Shown here one piece after another: positions 33,237-44,900 of a DNA stretch of 64,000 nt (position 1 is its first letter; every line of letters starts with the position of its first letter). The notes under the pieces are model-generated. The model had not been told where the DNA came from and did not search any database. It saw only the letters and a program-made list of their open reading frames with translations. The position numbers were made by a program, and so were the translations under genes. Origin of the DNA: Zonotrichia leucophrys gambelii (taxonomy: Eukaryota > Chordata > Aves > Passeriformes > Passerellidae); assembly GCF_028769735.1 (NCBI RefSeq), contig NC_088179.1, positions 1,426,001-1,490,000 of the forward strand. Reading direction: 5' to 3'.

Positions 33237-33411
33237 CTGCAGGGACACTGTGCAGGCTGCAGGGACACCTGTGCAGGCTGCAGGGACATCTGTGCAGGCT
33301 GCAGGGACACTGTGAAGGCTGCAGGGACACCTGTGCAGGCTGCAGGGACACTGTGAAGGCTGCAGGGACATCTGTGCAGGCTGCAGGAACACCTTGCAGG
33401 CTGCAGGACTG
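33237..33411. repeat. 20-21-bp minisatellite in GPC1 intron 8
   Basis: About 8.5 tandem units of CTGCAGGGACAC followed by CTGTGCAGG, starting about 50 nt downstream of the exon 8 donor in minus sense. Variants are ACATCTGTG and ACTGTGAAG. Confidence 0.92.
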
Positions 33412-33460
33412 TTTGCCCCCCCTGACCCCCCTTGAACCCCTGTGGTTGTGCTGCACTCAC

Positions 33461-33636
33461 TGGTGTCCTGGAAATCCACATCGTTGCCGATGTTGGCGTT
33501 GCCCAGGCGGTTTGTCATGATCTTGAGCTGCATGATTTGCTGGCGGATGGTCATGTCTGGCTTGGTGATGTCCACCTCCACCTCTGGGTTGTTAATCTGG
33601 TTAGCCAGGCCATCCCCCATCACCTCGGGCAGGTAA
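33461..33636 (-). CDS. GPC1: GPC1 exon 8
   Basis: A 176-nt exon, phase 2 to 1. It encodes [20 protein letters not shown] then [20 protein letters not shown], nearly identical to human GPC1, followed by GNDVDFQDT. It is the C-terminal part of the glypican core leading to the stalk. The acceptor CCCAG ends at 33637, so the codon split across the exon 7/8 junction reads AG+T (Ser), where human has Arg. Donor GTGAGT is at 33460. Confidence 0.95.
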
Positions 33637-34728
33637 CTGGGAAGGAAGGCAGAAGGTTTAGATGTCTGTCCCCAGCTCAGCTCAGCTGAGCTCAGCTCTC
33701 CCTGCAGACACCAGGGATAACCCAGCCTCTGTGAGCCCCAGAGAGGCTGCAGCCAGTGCCACCTCTGGAACAGCCCCTGCAGCTGGTGTTTGCTGGGCAG
33801 CCCAGCTCTCTGGATGGCCAGACCCCAGCAGAGGGGTCTCAGCTTGCAGGAGGTGCCTGGGTGGCCTTGCAGCACCCCTGTCCCAGCATGGGGAGGGATT
33901 TCCTGCAGGAAAGGCACAGGGCTTGCTCTCAGGCTGGTACCGATGGGCCCACAGTGACGCTCCCCGATGGAAAATCTCTGTCCATATGGGAGGCTGAGGA
34001 GCGTTTTAATCCCTGCTTGGTTAAACCCTGTGGGGACTGACCCCTGGGACCCCTGAATGGCCCCAGCCCAGTTTGACCAGACTGGCTCCCAGGGAAGATT
34101 AATTAGCTGAGAGCTGTCAACCAGAGCTGCACTGCTGCCTTCCTCAGTGCCCTGGTCCTCCTGCTCCTGCAGATCCGGGACACTGCTGGCAACAATGTGA
34201 AATAGGGAAGAACTGAAGGTGTTGACTTCAGGCTGGCAAAGCCAAGCCCAAGAGGACTGCAGAGAGAAGAGGAGAAAGGTCCAGCAGCTGCCAATGTCCC
34301 CTCAGCCATCCTTTAACCTTGGCTGGGGTAGGACCTGTTTCTGCAGCTGTTTAATGTCACCCAGGTGTCCCCCCTGAGAGCAGGTATGGAGAGAGGGATG
34401 TGTGTGCAATTCTCTGCAGCTTGTGTGGCAAATCCAGCCCTGCTGCCTTCTGAGTGCATGTGGAATTGCAGAACTGCTTCCTTGGTAGAAAACTGCACAG
34501 TTATTTCATGCTGAGTGCATTTCAGTGCTTAACCCTCAACACACAGCAAAACCACACCAGGCTTGCCATTCCCAGGTACGAGCATTTCTGGAAATGCAGC
34601 ATTTCTATGGAAAGGCACAGACTGCTCACTCTGAACAAGCAGGGCTGGCTGTGATGATGTGTAAGTGTCTTTTCAAACCCTTCCCCTCAGCCAGGCTGGT
34701 GCTCCTGGCACTGTGAGCCACTCCATAC
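33637..34728. other. GPC1 intron 7
   Basis: A 1.1-kb intron. No repeat array or additional gene was recognised. Confidence 0.7.
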
Positions 34729-34862
34729 CTGCCCTTGGTCATCCCATTCCAACATTTGTCATCTGAAGCTGAGCTGGCCATTACTTTTTTGCTGCACAGA
34801 CTGCTGGGCAGGGTGATCCAGTATGTCTTGAGAGCTGTCAGATTCCCTTTGGCATCTAAAAC
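34729..34862 (-). CDS. GPC1: GPC1 exon 7
   Basis: A 134-nt exon, phase 0 to 2. It encodes VLDAKGNLTALKTYWITLPS followed by SLCSKKVMASSASDDKCWNG and MTKG. It matches human LVSEAKAQLRDVQDFWISLP and LCSEKMALSTASDDRCWNGM. Two conserved core cysteines (LCS and KCW) are present. Acceptor CTTACAG ends at 34863; donor GTATGG starts at 34728. Confidence 0.94.
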
Positions 34863-35302
34863 CTGTAAGCAAAGGGGATGCTCAGGGCCACAGGAGCTCT
34901 GGGGTGCCCCGGGGCAGAGGAAAGTACAAGGATTCTGCATATTTTTTGTTTTACCATCACAAAATCTGTTTTCATGCAAAATAGGACGTATCATCAACCT
35001 TCCCCTAAAGACCAATCACCAACCCAAGGGCCCAAGGCTAAAGGTTACATGCCAAGCACTGCTCCAGTACCACAAGACCAACCAGGAGAAGACCATCAGA
35101 CCAGGAGCCTCTTCAGGTAAGTCTGGCACCAAATCCCTGGGAAATTGCTTATCAGCAAATTGGTTATCTATTGGTTATTAGACCCAACCCTGCAGAGGCA
35201 AGAAGAGCAGGTGTGCTGGGTTACAGCAGCCCCCAATGATCTGATCTTCTCCAGCCCCAGCACAGCCTGCAGGACCCAGAGCAGCTCCAGGCTCAAACCC
35301 AC
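34863..35302. other. GPC1 intron 6
   Basis: A 440-nt intron; nothing else recognised. Confidence 0.75.
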
Positions 35303-35422
35303 CAGCATCTCCAGGGCCTGGGCAGAGGACTTGGCTTCCAATGTCACCTTCCCCCGTCTCTTCTTGTCCTCACTACTGGAGCCTTTTGTGCTGATTTTGG
35401 GATTTCCACAGCCTTGGAACAC
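35303..35422 (-). CDS. GPC1: GPC1 exon 6
   Basis: A 120-nt exon (40 codons, phase 0 to 0) encoding VFQGCGNPKISTKGSSSEDK, KRRGKVTLEAK and SSAQALEML. Human has IQGCGNPKV, then EEKRRRGKL. The QGCGNP motif with its cysteine is diagnostic for the glypican-1/4/6 group. The Lys/Arg-rich segment corresponds to the basic, protease-sensitive region of the core. Acceptor TTTTTCAG ends at 35423; donor GTGGGT starts at 35302. Confidence 0.94.
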
Positions 35423-38400
35423 CTGAAAAACAAACCAAACTCTCTATCCCATGTTTCAATGCCATTCCTTTAATTATTTAACACTCCACAGTTATGGGGT
35501 TTTTTCCTTCTTAAGTATATTTATCCTTCCTATTGCCAAGATTCTCAGAGATTCTGGCTTAGTTTTTAGTGCCAGATGTGTTTTCAGCACATTGTAACTG
35601 GTTTTGGTTACCACTATCAAGCAAAATATTCAGCAGTAACACATGTTTTTGGATGAGTCGCCAATATTGATATTAAATTATTTATAGCAATTTTATCTGT
35701 TCTTCTTATGACTGGAAAATAAAATCCTGGGAAGAAAAAGATGGGAGTTGCTCACACTCATTGCATCAGTGATGTGGGCTTTGAGACTACAGAGCATGGG
35801 AGCTTCACTGATGGACAACAGACTGATGTGGGCCTATCCCCATGGCTCCTGCAATCAACATCCCCACTTGGGAAATCAGTGTGCCTCCAACAGGGCACTG
35901 CAGGACAGCAGATGTGCCACAGTCTGTCAGCTTGGATGCTTCAGAGGCACATGAGGCAGCAGAGCTGATTTATCTGCTCTCTTCAGGCACCTCCTATCAC
36001 CTAATGACCTGCCCAGGTGGGCTTTGTGGCCAGAGAGCAGCAGAAGCACTGGGAAAGTCCAAACCCTCATACCTGGCCTCTAGGGTGAGGTGAAGGTTGG
36101 AGAATCCAGCTTCTCTCAGCCTCTGCATCAGCAGATCACCAGGGCTGGGCAGCTGAGCCCCACTGGTGCCAGGAGAGCTCAGAGGGACAAAGCACCAGAG
36201 CTCAGCAGGGACTTGGCACTGTCAGTCTGAGTCAGGATGGGCCAGCCTTTACAAAGGAAGCTGCCTGATTTGAAAAGAGGGCTCCAAGCTCGTTGTGGTG
36301 CCAGGCTGCTGTCAGAAGCTGTTGATAAACCTTGCCTGGTGTCCCCTTGAAGCAGATGAGGCAGGGCCAGGCAGAGCTCTGCTGACACAGCTCGTGCCAC
36401 CTGCTGAAGGCGCTGGCTTGGGCATTGTGACAGCCAAGTGCCAGCCTGGCCAGGAGCCCCTGTCCCTGTGTCTGAGGGACACTCAGCCTCCAAAGGCCCT
36501 CCTGGTGCCCTGTCCTGCTGGCCAGATGCATCTGATGACTGCAGCAGTTCAGCACCAAGCCACTTTGTTTGTTCATCAGTCTCATTAGCTCTGTGCAAAA
36601 ACCTACCCTGAAAAGTGCACGTAGAGCATTTTCAACTTTGTTCTACCAAAACAAAATCTTGGTTTCACTGCTGTATCTTGCTGGCCCCTTCCCAGGAGAT
36701 AAAATCTGGGGAGGTGTCCAGGACAGGGGCAGCTCCAGCACAGTGTGGTACCAAGGTGAACCTCTTGCCACTTTAAATGCTTCAGGTGAGAGATGCAAAC
36801 TGCTGCTGGAGAAAACAACTGCTGCAGACTGAGGGGCCAACAGTCCCTGAATAATGAGAGCAAACAGGCATTTGCAGCCTCTGACAGCTCCTGCTGCCTG
36901 AAATCCATGAGAGCCACAGGGAGAAAGGGCAGTGTGAGGAAGCAGGGAGGGGGCTCTGTGCTGCCCTGAACACAAGGCTTGGTACCACAAGTGCTTCTCT
37001 AGAGCTTCACCCATGTGGGCACGGTAGGGACGGACGGAGATGAGATCTCTTTGAAGCCAATATAGTTTCTAGATTCTCAAAATCTTTTGCCAAGCAGTCA
37101 TATTTAAAAAGCTTTCTTGTTTCATCCTCTCCAACACACCCAGATGCCAGGACAGCCTGTGACAGGGGGGCACTGGGGCAAGGGCCACTCCTGGCTCCTC
37201 TCCAAGAAGGCATTCTGTGGGGAGGAGGGCACTCTGTGCAGGTGGGCTATGAGCTGCCCACCCTTGGCATAACAAAGGGCACAGGACCTGTGGCACCAGC
37301 CAGTGACCAGGCGCTGAGAGGGCTGGGTGAGACTTCTGCATGCTTGGACTGTGAGGGGATAAAAGCCCAGGAGTTCCTTTGTTGTCCCCAGAGGCACCAG
37401 CTCAAGTTTTATTTGTGTTACTGTGCTGTGAATGAATTGCTTTATGGAAGGAGAGGTCTGAGACTGCCATGGGAAACCTGGGGTGGAAGCAGTGAGGAGA
37501 CCTGGTGTGGCTGTGTGAGGGGGGTGCAGGAGGCAAGCAGGGACCTGGGGATGTGACCTGCCACTCCCAGGGGCTGCAGGGATAGCATGATGGTGGGAGA
37601 GTGGCTGCCAGACGCCTCCTGACTGCTCACACTGGGAGGTTACCTTAACAGCAGCACCCTTGGCCTGGGTCATGGCCCTGCCTCTGAGATGGCCAGCCCT
37701 GAACCCAGCTGACAGCACCATCCTCCATCTGATGGCCTTGCCATGCTCAAAACCAGAGCTCAGAGCTTGGCAGCTGCTGCCCTCTGCTAGCTGTGCCACC
37801 AGCAGAGTGCTCCTGCTCCACTCACCTGGTCACCAGTCATACTGAGGAGCTTATCAATCCTGTTTGGTTGCTCCAAACACCAGTTGGACTGTTTAGCCCC
37901 TTTCATGTCACCAGATTTACTGTATTCCCCTTGGAAACACCTTTCTTTGCAGGTGATGCTATGTTTTCCCACACCATGGATTTGCTTTTATGTGGAAAGC
38001 CTCAGTCTCCCCTAATGAAGGAAGAAAGAACATTGCCTTTCATGTCAGAAAAGAAACCTAACCCAGCACTTGGATGCATCAGCTGGTAGTGCTTTGATGT
38101 GTGCCAGTGAATTCCTGTTTGCCAAGCAGCACTTCTGGCCCTTCCCTTATCCAAAACCCAGTTAGGACCTGTCCCACTTCTTTCATCTGCATCTCTGCCC
38201 TGTCTGTGGGATAGCTGCAGGACCTGGGGAGTGTCAGGGCAGAAGGCAGGAGCCCTGCAGGGCTGCTTTTGTTCCCAAGGCTGCTCTCACCTGCAGCTAC
38301 AGAGGTGACTGTGGTTAACTGGATAAATACACTAAAAGTAGAAGACTAACAGAAGAGACCTTCAGGATACTTCTTGGGAGACAGGTGAGCCTCGGGAGAG

Positions 38401-39289
38401 CCTGGTTTGTACTCTCCAGATGGACTGCCAGATTGCAGCTCTGTCCCCTGGCACCACCTGACAGCCCAGTGTTCCCACTGCAGGAGATCCCCTCGGGGCA
38501 GGTTAGAGCAGCTGCCTCCTGTCACTGGGGACTGTGCACTTGGTGTAAACGCCTCAGCTCAGCCAAAACAGCTCAAAACTCTTCAGCACAGAGGGCCCTG
38601 ACTGCAAATGGCACATGCACCCCCCATCACTGTGTATGCAGTCCCACCTCCTGTGCCTGTGGCCAAAGGAGGCTGCCTGGATGTGGCAGGGAGCACCTGC
38701 AAAGGTGGAGAAAACAATTCTGCCTGTGTCAGATGGGTGGTAAGAAACCAAGGTAATTTATCATTAAAAGAGAGGGCATTTGCTCTCTCTCACTCTTCCT
38801 CTCTCCCAGTTTGTCACAGACATCTTTTGTGAAAAATCCTTTCTTTGGGATTTTTTCCTTCTGGGAAGCTGAGGCCCCAGAAAAGGAATGTAGACAATGG
38901 TTGTCTGCTGCTGTGGAATGCAACAGGTGCATCTGTGATTGGCCCATGTTGCATGTGTACATTTAAGGGCCAATCACAGGCCGAGCTCTCTCTGGGACAG
39001 AATCAGAGAGAGCTCCTTTGTTTATTCATTCCTTTTCTATTCTTAGCTTGCTAGCATTCTGAGAACCTTTCTCTATATTCCTTTTAGCACAGTAATAATG
39101 TAATATATATCATAAAATAATAAATGAAGCCTTCTGAACATGAGGTCAAGACTCTTGCCTCTCTGTTCACCCTGCAACCCTTGCAAGCCCAGCAACACCA
39201 GTTCAGCTGAAGAGTGAGCACCAAAGAGCACCTGGTCCTGGCAGTGGCACATGATGTGTCCTCAGGCAGGCCCAGGCACACTCTCCTAC
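35423..39289. other. GPC1 intron 5
   Basis: A 3.9-kb intron containing a complete solo LTR at 38812-39197. The rest shows no exon or recognised element. Confidence 0.65.
38806..39203 (+). mobile_element. Solo LTR (ERV), 386 bp, with 6-bp target duplication CCAGTT
   Basis: The LTR spans 38812-39197 and runs TGTCACAGAC...AGCAACA (TG...CA termini). It is flanked by the direct repeat CCAGTT (38806-38811 and 39198-39203), as expected for class II (ERVK-like) integrations. It has an AATAAA-containing 3' part (ATAATAAATGAAGCC) in plus orientation, antisense to GPC1. A second copy at 56544-56927 is very similar. No internal viral genes are present. Confidence 0.9.
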
Positions 39290-39420
39290 CTTGCTTGTGA
39301 TGGAATCCTTGTTCTCCTGCAGGTTGGAGATGGCTTCAGCAATCCTCATGTGAATGGTGCCAATGACAGTGTCCACGTTGTAGGGCCCGTCGATGCGGTC
39401 GGCCACCCCCATGAGGGAAT
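39290..39420 (-). CDS. GPC1: GPC1 exon 5
   Basis: A 131-nt exon, phase 1 to 0. It encodes DSLMGVADRIDGPYNVDTVI followed by GTIHMRIAEAISNLQENKDS and ITSK. It corresponds to human DSMVLITDKFWGTSGVESVI and WLAEAINALQDN, part of the alpha-helical glypican core. Acceptor CTCTGCAG ends at 39421; donor GTAGGA starts at 39289. Confidence 0.94.
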
Positions 39421-41438
39421 CTGCAGAGCAAGGAGGCACAGCTCTCACCACCACTCTGGGCACAGCAAGGCACAGACAGCTCATCCTGGGTGGGACAAGC
39501 TGCTGAGCCCTTGGCAGGTCTCCGTGCTGGGAGACACCTCTCCATGTTCACCACTGCCCAGGTGCACTCTTGTTTTCCCTACTTTTTGTTTTTCCTACTT
39601 TACGTAGGCAAAGCCACTCTTCTGTGGCAAAAGGAACCTCCTGCAAATGGGAAATACACTTTGGGTAGTGTTCACCCAAAGTAACCAGCATTTCCCTGGG
39701 GGATACAGAAAGGAAGACCACAAAACTCATGCAGAATTATTAAGAAACAGCAATACTTGGCCCTCACCCTCCTAACTCAGCGCATGTCTTCAGCAAAGCA
39801 CTGCAGCCAGGAGAAAATGGGAGAACTGGGGTCAGAAAGGTGCCAGGGACAGTGGGTGTGGGAAATGGCTTCTGTGGCAGGGAAGGAGGGAGAAAAGCAG
39901 TAATTCTGGTCACCTCCACCTGTGGAAGGACAGCAGCCAGGGAGGTATCAGGCTATACAGGTACACAAGCAGACCAATATTAACTGGTAAACAGCACAGG
40001 GAGTGACTGAGGGCTGCCTCAGCTCCTCTGGAAAGCTCTGCTGTCCCAGCACTCCCACCTGCCCTGGAGGCCCCTGCTTGCATGGCTGCTTTGGGACTGT
40101 GCTTGGATACTGCTGGATTTTGGATGGTTGGATTACTGTATAGAATTTTCTATAAATCCATTGCCCACAGCTTATAAAGAATTACCAATCTCTGCCTACC
40201 CCCAGAGACAATTCTCAACGCTCCAGCTGGGTCTGAAGGGAGGACAGCCTATATGGTCTCAATATAAGGGGGTAAATTTTGGTAATTTTTTGTATTCTGG
40301 TAAATAAAATCTCCTGTAACACTGAAAAGCTTGCAGTTTAACTTTGCTGCCACTGAGGGGTTGTGGTGTCATCTTTGAGACTGTGTATTTCAGACAAATA
40401 GTGCCTTGCAGAGGCACTAATCTTGAGATACAAACATTTAAATCAAAGGTTGCAGCCCTAAACAGTGAAAAATTGTATCTGAACCACTTACTATAAAAAT
40501 CTCCCTTAATTTGACCTGCCCTAATTTGTCAAACTGAAAGAGAAACTCTGGTTTTAGTGTAACAAAATCATCTCTGGCTCCACAGAAGGGCCTGGAGAAT
40601 GATGAAGGAAGGACACCACCAGTGAACTGCTGCCTTTGACTCCATAATTTGCTCCCATCCTTGATCAGTCTGTGACCTCTGACACTGAAATGTAAAACTG
40701 CAATTTGAAAAAAGCTCCAATTTCCTCCTAGCTGTCACCCCCTGACAGTGTCTCTTGGGAAGAGGAAGCCAGAATAAATGCAAAATGCACATGAACTGCT
40801 TCCCTGTCAATCAAGGAAAGCTGTACAGCAGTGTTCCAGGAGAGGCTGTCACTGCCAGGAGAGAGTGACAGAACAGTTGGCTGGCTTTGCTCAGAAAGGC
40901 CAAAGGGCCACCAAAGCCCTGGGGAAGGGACAATTCCTCCCCTCCTGTGCAGCAGGCTCCCAGCTGCTCCCACAGAGCATTTCAGTTAGCAGTGGCACAG
41001 CTGGCCTGGGCACCTCTCCCGCAGTGCCTGCTGCCTCCCCATCCGTGCTGCAGTGTCCCTCGAGAGGCAGGTGGCACTCCTTGACTTTGTGGCGTTTTGT
41101 CCTTAATGCCAACTCCAAGCCAGCCTGAGGGCTGCAGCTGGGGCTGAGCTGGCAGCTTTGCTGCCAAGGCCAAGGCCATGTCCTCTGGTGCTGCCCTCCC
41201 TGAGCCCAGACAAGCAGCAAGGCTCCCTCAGGGCTCAGATCCCTCCAGCTGTGCAGGCACGGCGGGACAAAGAGAGAGGAGCTTGCTGGGCGATGCTATG
41301 TGGGCACAAGGAGCTCTGAGAGCTTCACCAGGGCAAACAACTCCCCTAAGCCTCCCACCACCCCCTCTGCTCGCCCAACACAGCCTCAGGGAGCCAGGGG
41401 TGATGAGGGGCAGCTGCAGCAGGGAGAGGCCATCTCAC
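39421..41438. other. GPC1 intron 4
   Basis: A 2-kb intron. An AT-rich stretch at about 40130-40330 ending GGTAAATAAAATCTCC could be an old LTR but was not resolved. Confidence 0.6.
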
Positions 41439-41604
41439 CCATCAGGTACTTCCACTCGGTGCTGAGGTCGGCCTGGTTGGCCAGGCAGCCCTTGACGACG
41501 TTCAGGCAGTAGTTGTTGCAGGGCCTCACGCTGGCCATGCCGCGGCAGTGCGGGCAGTACATCAGCTTCATGATGGCGCGGGTGCACTCCTGGCTGAGGG
41601 ACAC
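41439..41604 (-). CDS. GPC1: GPC1 exon 4
   Basis: A 166-nt exon, phase 0 to 1. It encodes [47 protein letters not shown] and STEWKYLM. It carries five of the conserved glypican cysteines and matches human MKLVYCAHCLG and [15 protein letters not shown]. Acceptor GTCCCCCCAG ends at 41605; the region containing the branch point and pyrimidine tract is tandemly duplicated just upstream. Donor GTGAGA starts at 41438. Confidence 0.95.
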
Positions 41605-41656
41605 CTGGGGGGACAGGACACAGTCAGCACGGGGGGGACAGGACACAGTCAGCACA
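41605..41656. repeat. Tandem duplication of the GPC1 exon 4 acceptor region
   Basis: Two adjacent ~26-bp copies of GGGGGGACAGGACACAGTCA followed by GCAC. In transcript sense each copy holds a branch-point-like GTGCTGAC and a C/T tract; only the copy next to the exon ends in AG. Confidence 0.88.
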
Positions 41657-41758
41657 GGCTGCTCAGGTGCATGGGATGAGCTCCCCCTCCCCTGGGTTCA
41701 AGGAGCTGTCTGTGATCTGAGAGGCAGCACAGCCCCCTAGGGAATGGACCAGGAAAAG

Positions 41759-41921
41759 CCATTTCCCCTCAGTGTCCCTCCTTCCCCAGCCATTTCCCCC
41801 TCTCACTGCCCCTCCTTCCCCAGCCATTTCCCCCTCACTGTCCCTCCTTCCCCAGCCATTTCCCTCTCACTGCCCCTCCTTCCCCAGCCATTTCCCCTCA
41901 CTGTCCCTCGTTCCCCTCCTC
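41759..41921. repeat. ~30-bp minisatellite (CCTTCCCCAGCCATTTCCCC)n
   Basis: Five pyrimidine-rich units ending with CTCACTG(T/C)CCCT. It starts about 155 nt upstream of GPC1 exon 4 in transcript sense, where it reads as G/A-rich with GGGGAAATGGCTGGGGAAGG. Confidence 0.92.
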
Positions 41922-44900
41922 CTCCTCCCTGCTGAGGGACAGGAGCTCCGGGGCAGCTGCAGTGTCCCAGGCTGTGTTTGAGTCCAGGCTTCTGGGAAAA
42001 ACCTGAGAGCACGACCCGCTCAGCCAGGCCTGGTGGCCACAAGGACATCTTGGGCTGTCCACCAGCTGTGACCTGGACCCTGACACGGTGCATGTATGCC
42101 ATCAGTGCCACCACCATGCCCCTTCTGGAAGGTTCCCCGCCACTGTCCTGAAGACACACGTGTCCCCACACACTGCACCTCCAGCTTACCGGGGGTGCAC
42201 CGTGAGGCCCTGGACACAGAACCAGGTGGCATCCTTGGAAAAGCAGAACAGGCTTGGGGGAAGACTTGCACAATTCAAATGTGAGAGCTCTTGACACAGG
42301 GAAGTGCTGGCTCTCTGTGAGCACTTCAGGAACTGCAGGCAGGCCTGGGCCAAGGCACGCTGTGCCAGCAGCTCACAGGCCCTGCACATGCAGCTGGCTG
42401 TTTGCAGGACTCTGGAGGTGGCTCTGCCACCTTAAATTAAACCACAGAGCCAGCAGAGAGCAGGGCCACAGCCTGAGCAGCACAGCAGTGTCCCCCGGCC
42501 CATCAGCCACGGGCCAGTGTCCCCAGCTGCCGTGGGCAAGGGCTGGCAGTGCACTGAGGGGTGAATAACAGCCTGGCAGTGCCCGCAGGGCTGCTGGCAC
42601 TGCTCCACCTCACCCTGTCTTGTTCTTTTCTCTTTTGTGGTCATTTCCTGTCTTTGCTCAGATCCATTTGCAATTTCCTTGTAAATCTTTTAAAATAATT
42701 TACAAAACAGAAACTGAATGTCTGTATGAAGTCTCCCTTTGTTCCAGATACTTGACACTCACAAGGAGCCCAGAGGGGAGAAAAGTGACAGAAGGGGCAA
42801 ATCTTGAAAGGAGAAATCCCTGGGCCTCCAGCTGCAGCTGCAGTGCTGAGAATTTCTTTACTACTTGTGAAAAATACTTTGAATGTGGCATTCTGGGGGA
42901 CTCCAGATTCAGTTCTGTACCCTTGGGAGAGTATGAACCTGCTGAGCCCAGTACCAGTGGCTGTATCAGAGAAAATCCCTAAGCTATCCTCTCCTGAAAC
43001 TGCCTGTGTGGTAGCTCCTCACTTCCAGTAAACCTTGGAAAAATACGCTGCATGGTGCTGAGGCTTCATTGGGCAGGAATGCACTAACATAACCTTGTGA
43101 GAATCTTCTTCAGGATGAGGGCAAAAATTTCTAAGTTTTGGAGAGAGAATCCAAGCAGAGCCTGCTTCCCTGGCCTTGCAGCCCAAGGGGACTGAGGATA
43201 AACCTGAGCTAGAGGGGCTGGGCCTGGCAGGAACCTCCCACACCCCAAATCCTCCCTCAGCCTCCTGGGCCAGCGCTGGGTCCCTGTCCTGGACAGCTCC
43301 TGCAGGCAGAGCCGGCTGCCATGTGCCTGTGCCACCAGGAGATGGAGGCTCTGTCCTGCCGCATCACACACACACTGCACCTTCACACAGAACAGCGCAA
43401 CCACCGCTGCCTCAGCACTGCAACAAAGCACAGGGACAGGCTAACAAAGGAGCAGCTCATTTTTCACCTCAGGGTTTCAATAACCACGGCTGAAAAGACA
43501 CCAGGTAAGAGCACGGTGCATGCCAGCACAGGCTGTAGCTCCAGACCTTCTGAAAGCAGAGCACTCACACAAAAAGCAGGGATGCAGACAGGAAAGGGGC
43601 TGTGACCTCCCCTTCCCCAGGCACAGCAATCACCAACATGACACGGTGACACTCACAACCCAATCTTGTAGCTTGTCCAGGCCATCAGCTCCTGGCACAG
43701 CCCATGGCTGCTCGTTCTGCTCATCCAGCTGTGGCCATGGGCACTGTCACCTCCCACTGCACAAACTGGGACCTGGGGCACAGCTGAGTCCTGAAATGTG
43801 GGGCTTCCCACAGCACTGAGGGCAGCCAGAGCATCCCACCATGTGCCGTTCCCACAGCCCTGGTTGCACTGAGCAGATGTTTGGAGCAGAGGGAAATATT
43901 CTGGAAAACAGGAACACAGCTCTGCCTGCAGGAAGCACCCCTGAGCGCTGTGGGTCAGCCCCCCCAGGCTGAGAGGACAGCCACCAGCAAGGACACAAAG
44001 CTGCTGATACCCTGCCAGAGCCCATGGCAGGCACTGGGAGAGGCAAGAGACAGATTTTGGCTTAAAAAAGCATCTCCAAGGCCCTGTGCTGCAGAGAGCT
44101 GCCTTCTGTCCTCCTGCCCATGCCACTGCCGCCAGCCACAGGGCCCATCACCAGCCACAGTGCCCATCACCAGCCACACCCCCGTGTCCGTGGCCCTGCA
44201 GCTCCTCTGGGATGCTGCCACTGCCTTGGGGCAGTGAGTGCAGCCAGCATTCAGTTGAGCTCAGTTTCAACTCCTGAGAGCATGGGGGGAAAAAAACGTA
44301 CTTGTGCACCTCAGTTTCTGGATGCCAGAGGGTGCACTGGCAGTCTGTCCCTCTCACAAGGTGGCTTTGTCTCCTGCAGGACAGTGCAGTGTCCCACTGC
44401 CCCAGGAGTGGGGCCTGGCCCCACAGCCTCCTCTGAGGACGAGCAGGTGACCATCCATCACCAGCACTGCTCTGTTCAGTCTGGCAGGTGTCGAGTGTTC
44501 AGCCTCATCTCCTGGCAGAAAGGATACATATTAATTTGTGCAGGTGCAAGACACCAGGCTCCACTCCCTTTCCCCAGAGAAGGACCCCAGCCTGTCCTGT
44601 TGGCAGCAGCAGTTCTTTGGCACAGGCTGCAGGGGTGAACTGAGAAAAGGAAGGTTAAGGGAGCAGGAAGAGGAACCACACCAAATATTTTCTCTGTGTT
44701 TCGCTTGGCCAGAGCTCAGTTTCTCACTGTTCCATCCAGCCCATGGACTACTGCTCCACACAGGACAGCAGAGAGAGAGGGCTTGGGGCTACCAGAACCC
44801 TCCCAGCCCTGATCCTGCACCTTCTCTTTGGGGCACTTGAAGCATATAAGGAACAGAGTCCTTCAAACATCTCGGGGTGCTCATGGATTAGTTTGCTGAT

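Larger units (their letters stand above)
32654..33460. other. GPC1 intron 8
   Basis: An 807-nt intron of which roughly half is tandem repeat: a 20-21-bp array near its donor (33237-33411) and a CACACTGCA array near its acceptor (32676-32893). Confidence 0.85.

Noticed and set aside
38812..39197. Coding remnants of an endogenous retrovirus near the solo LTRs
   Set aside because: No gag, pol or env-like frame flanks either LTR; both are solo LTRs.
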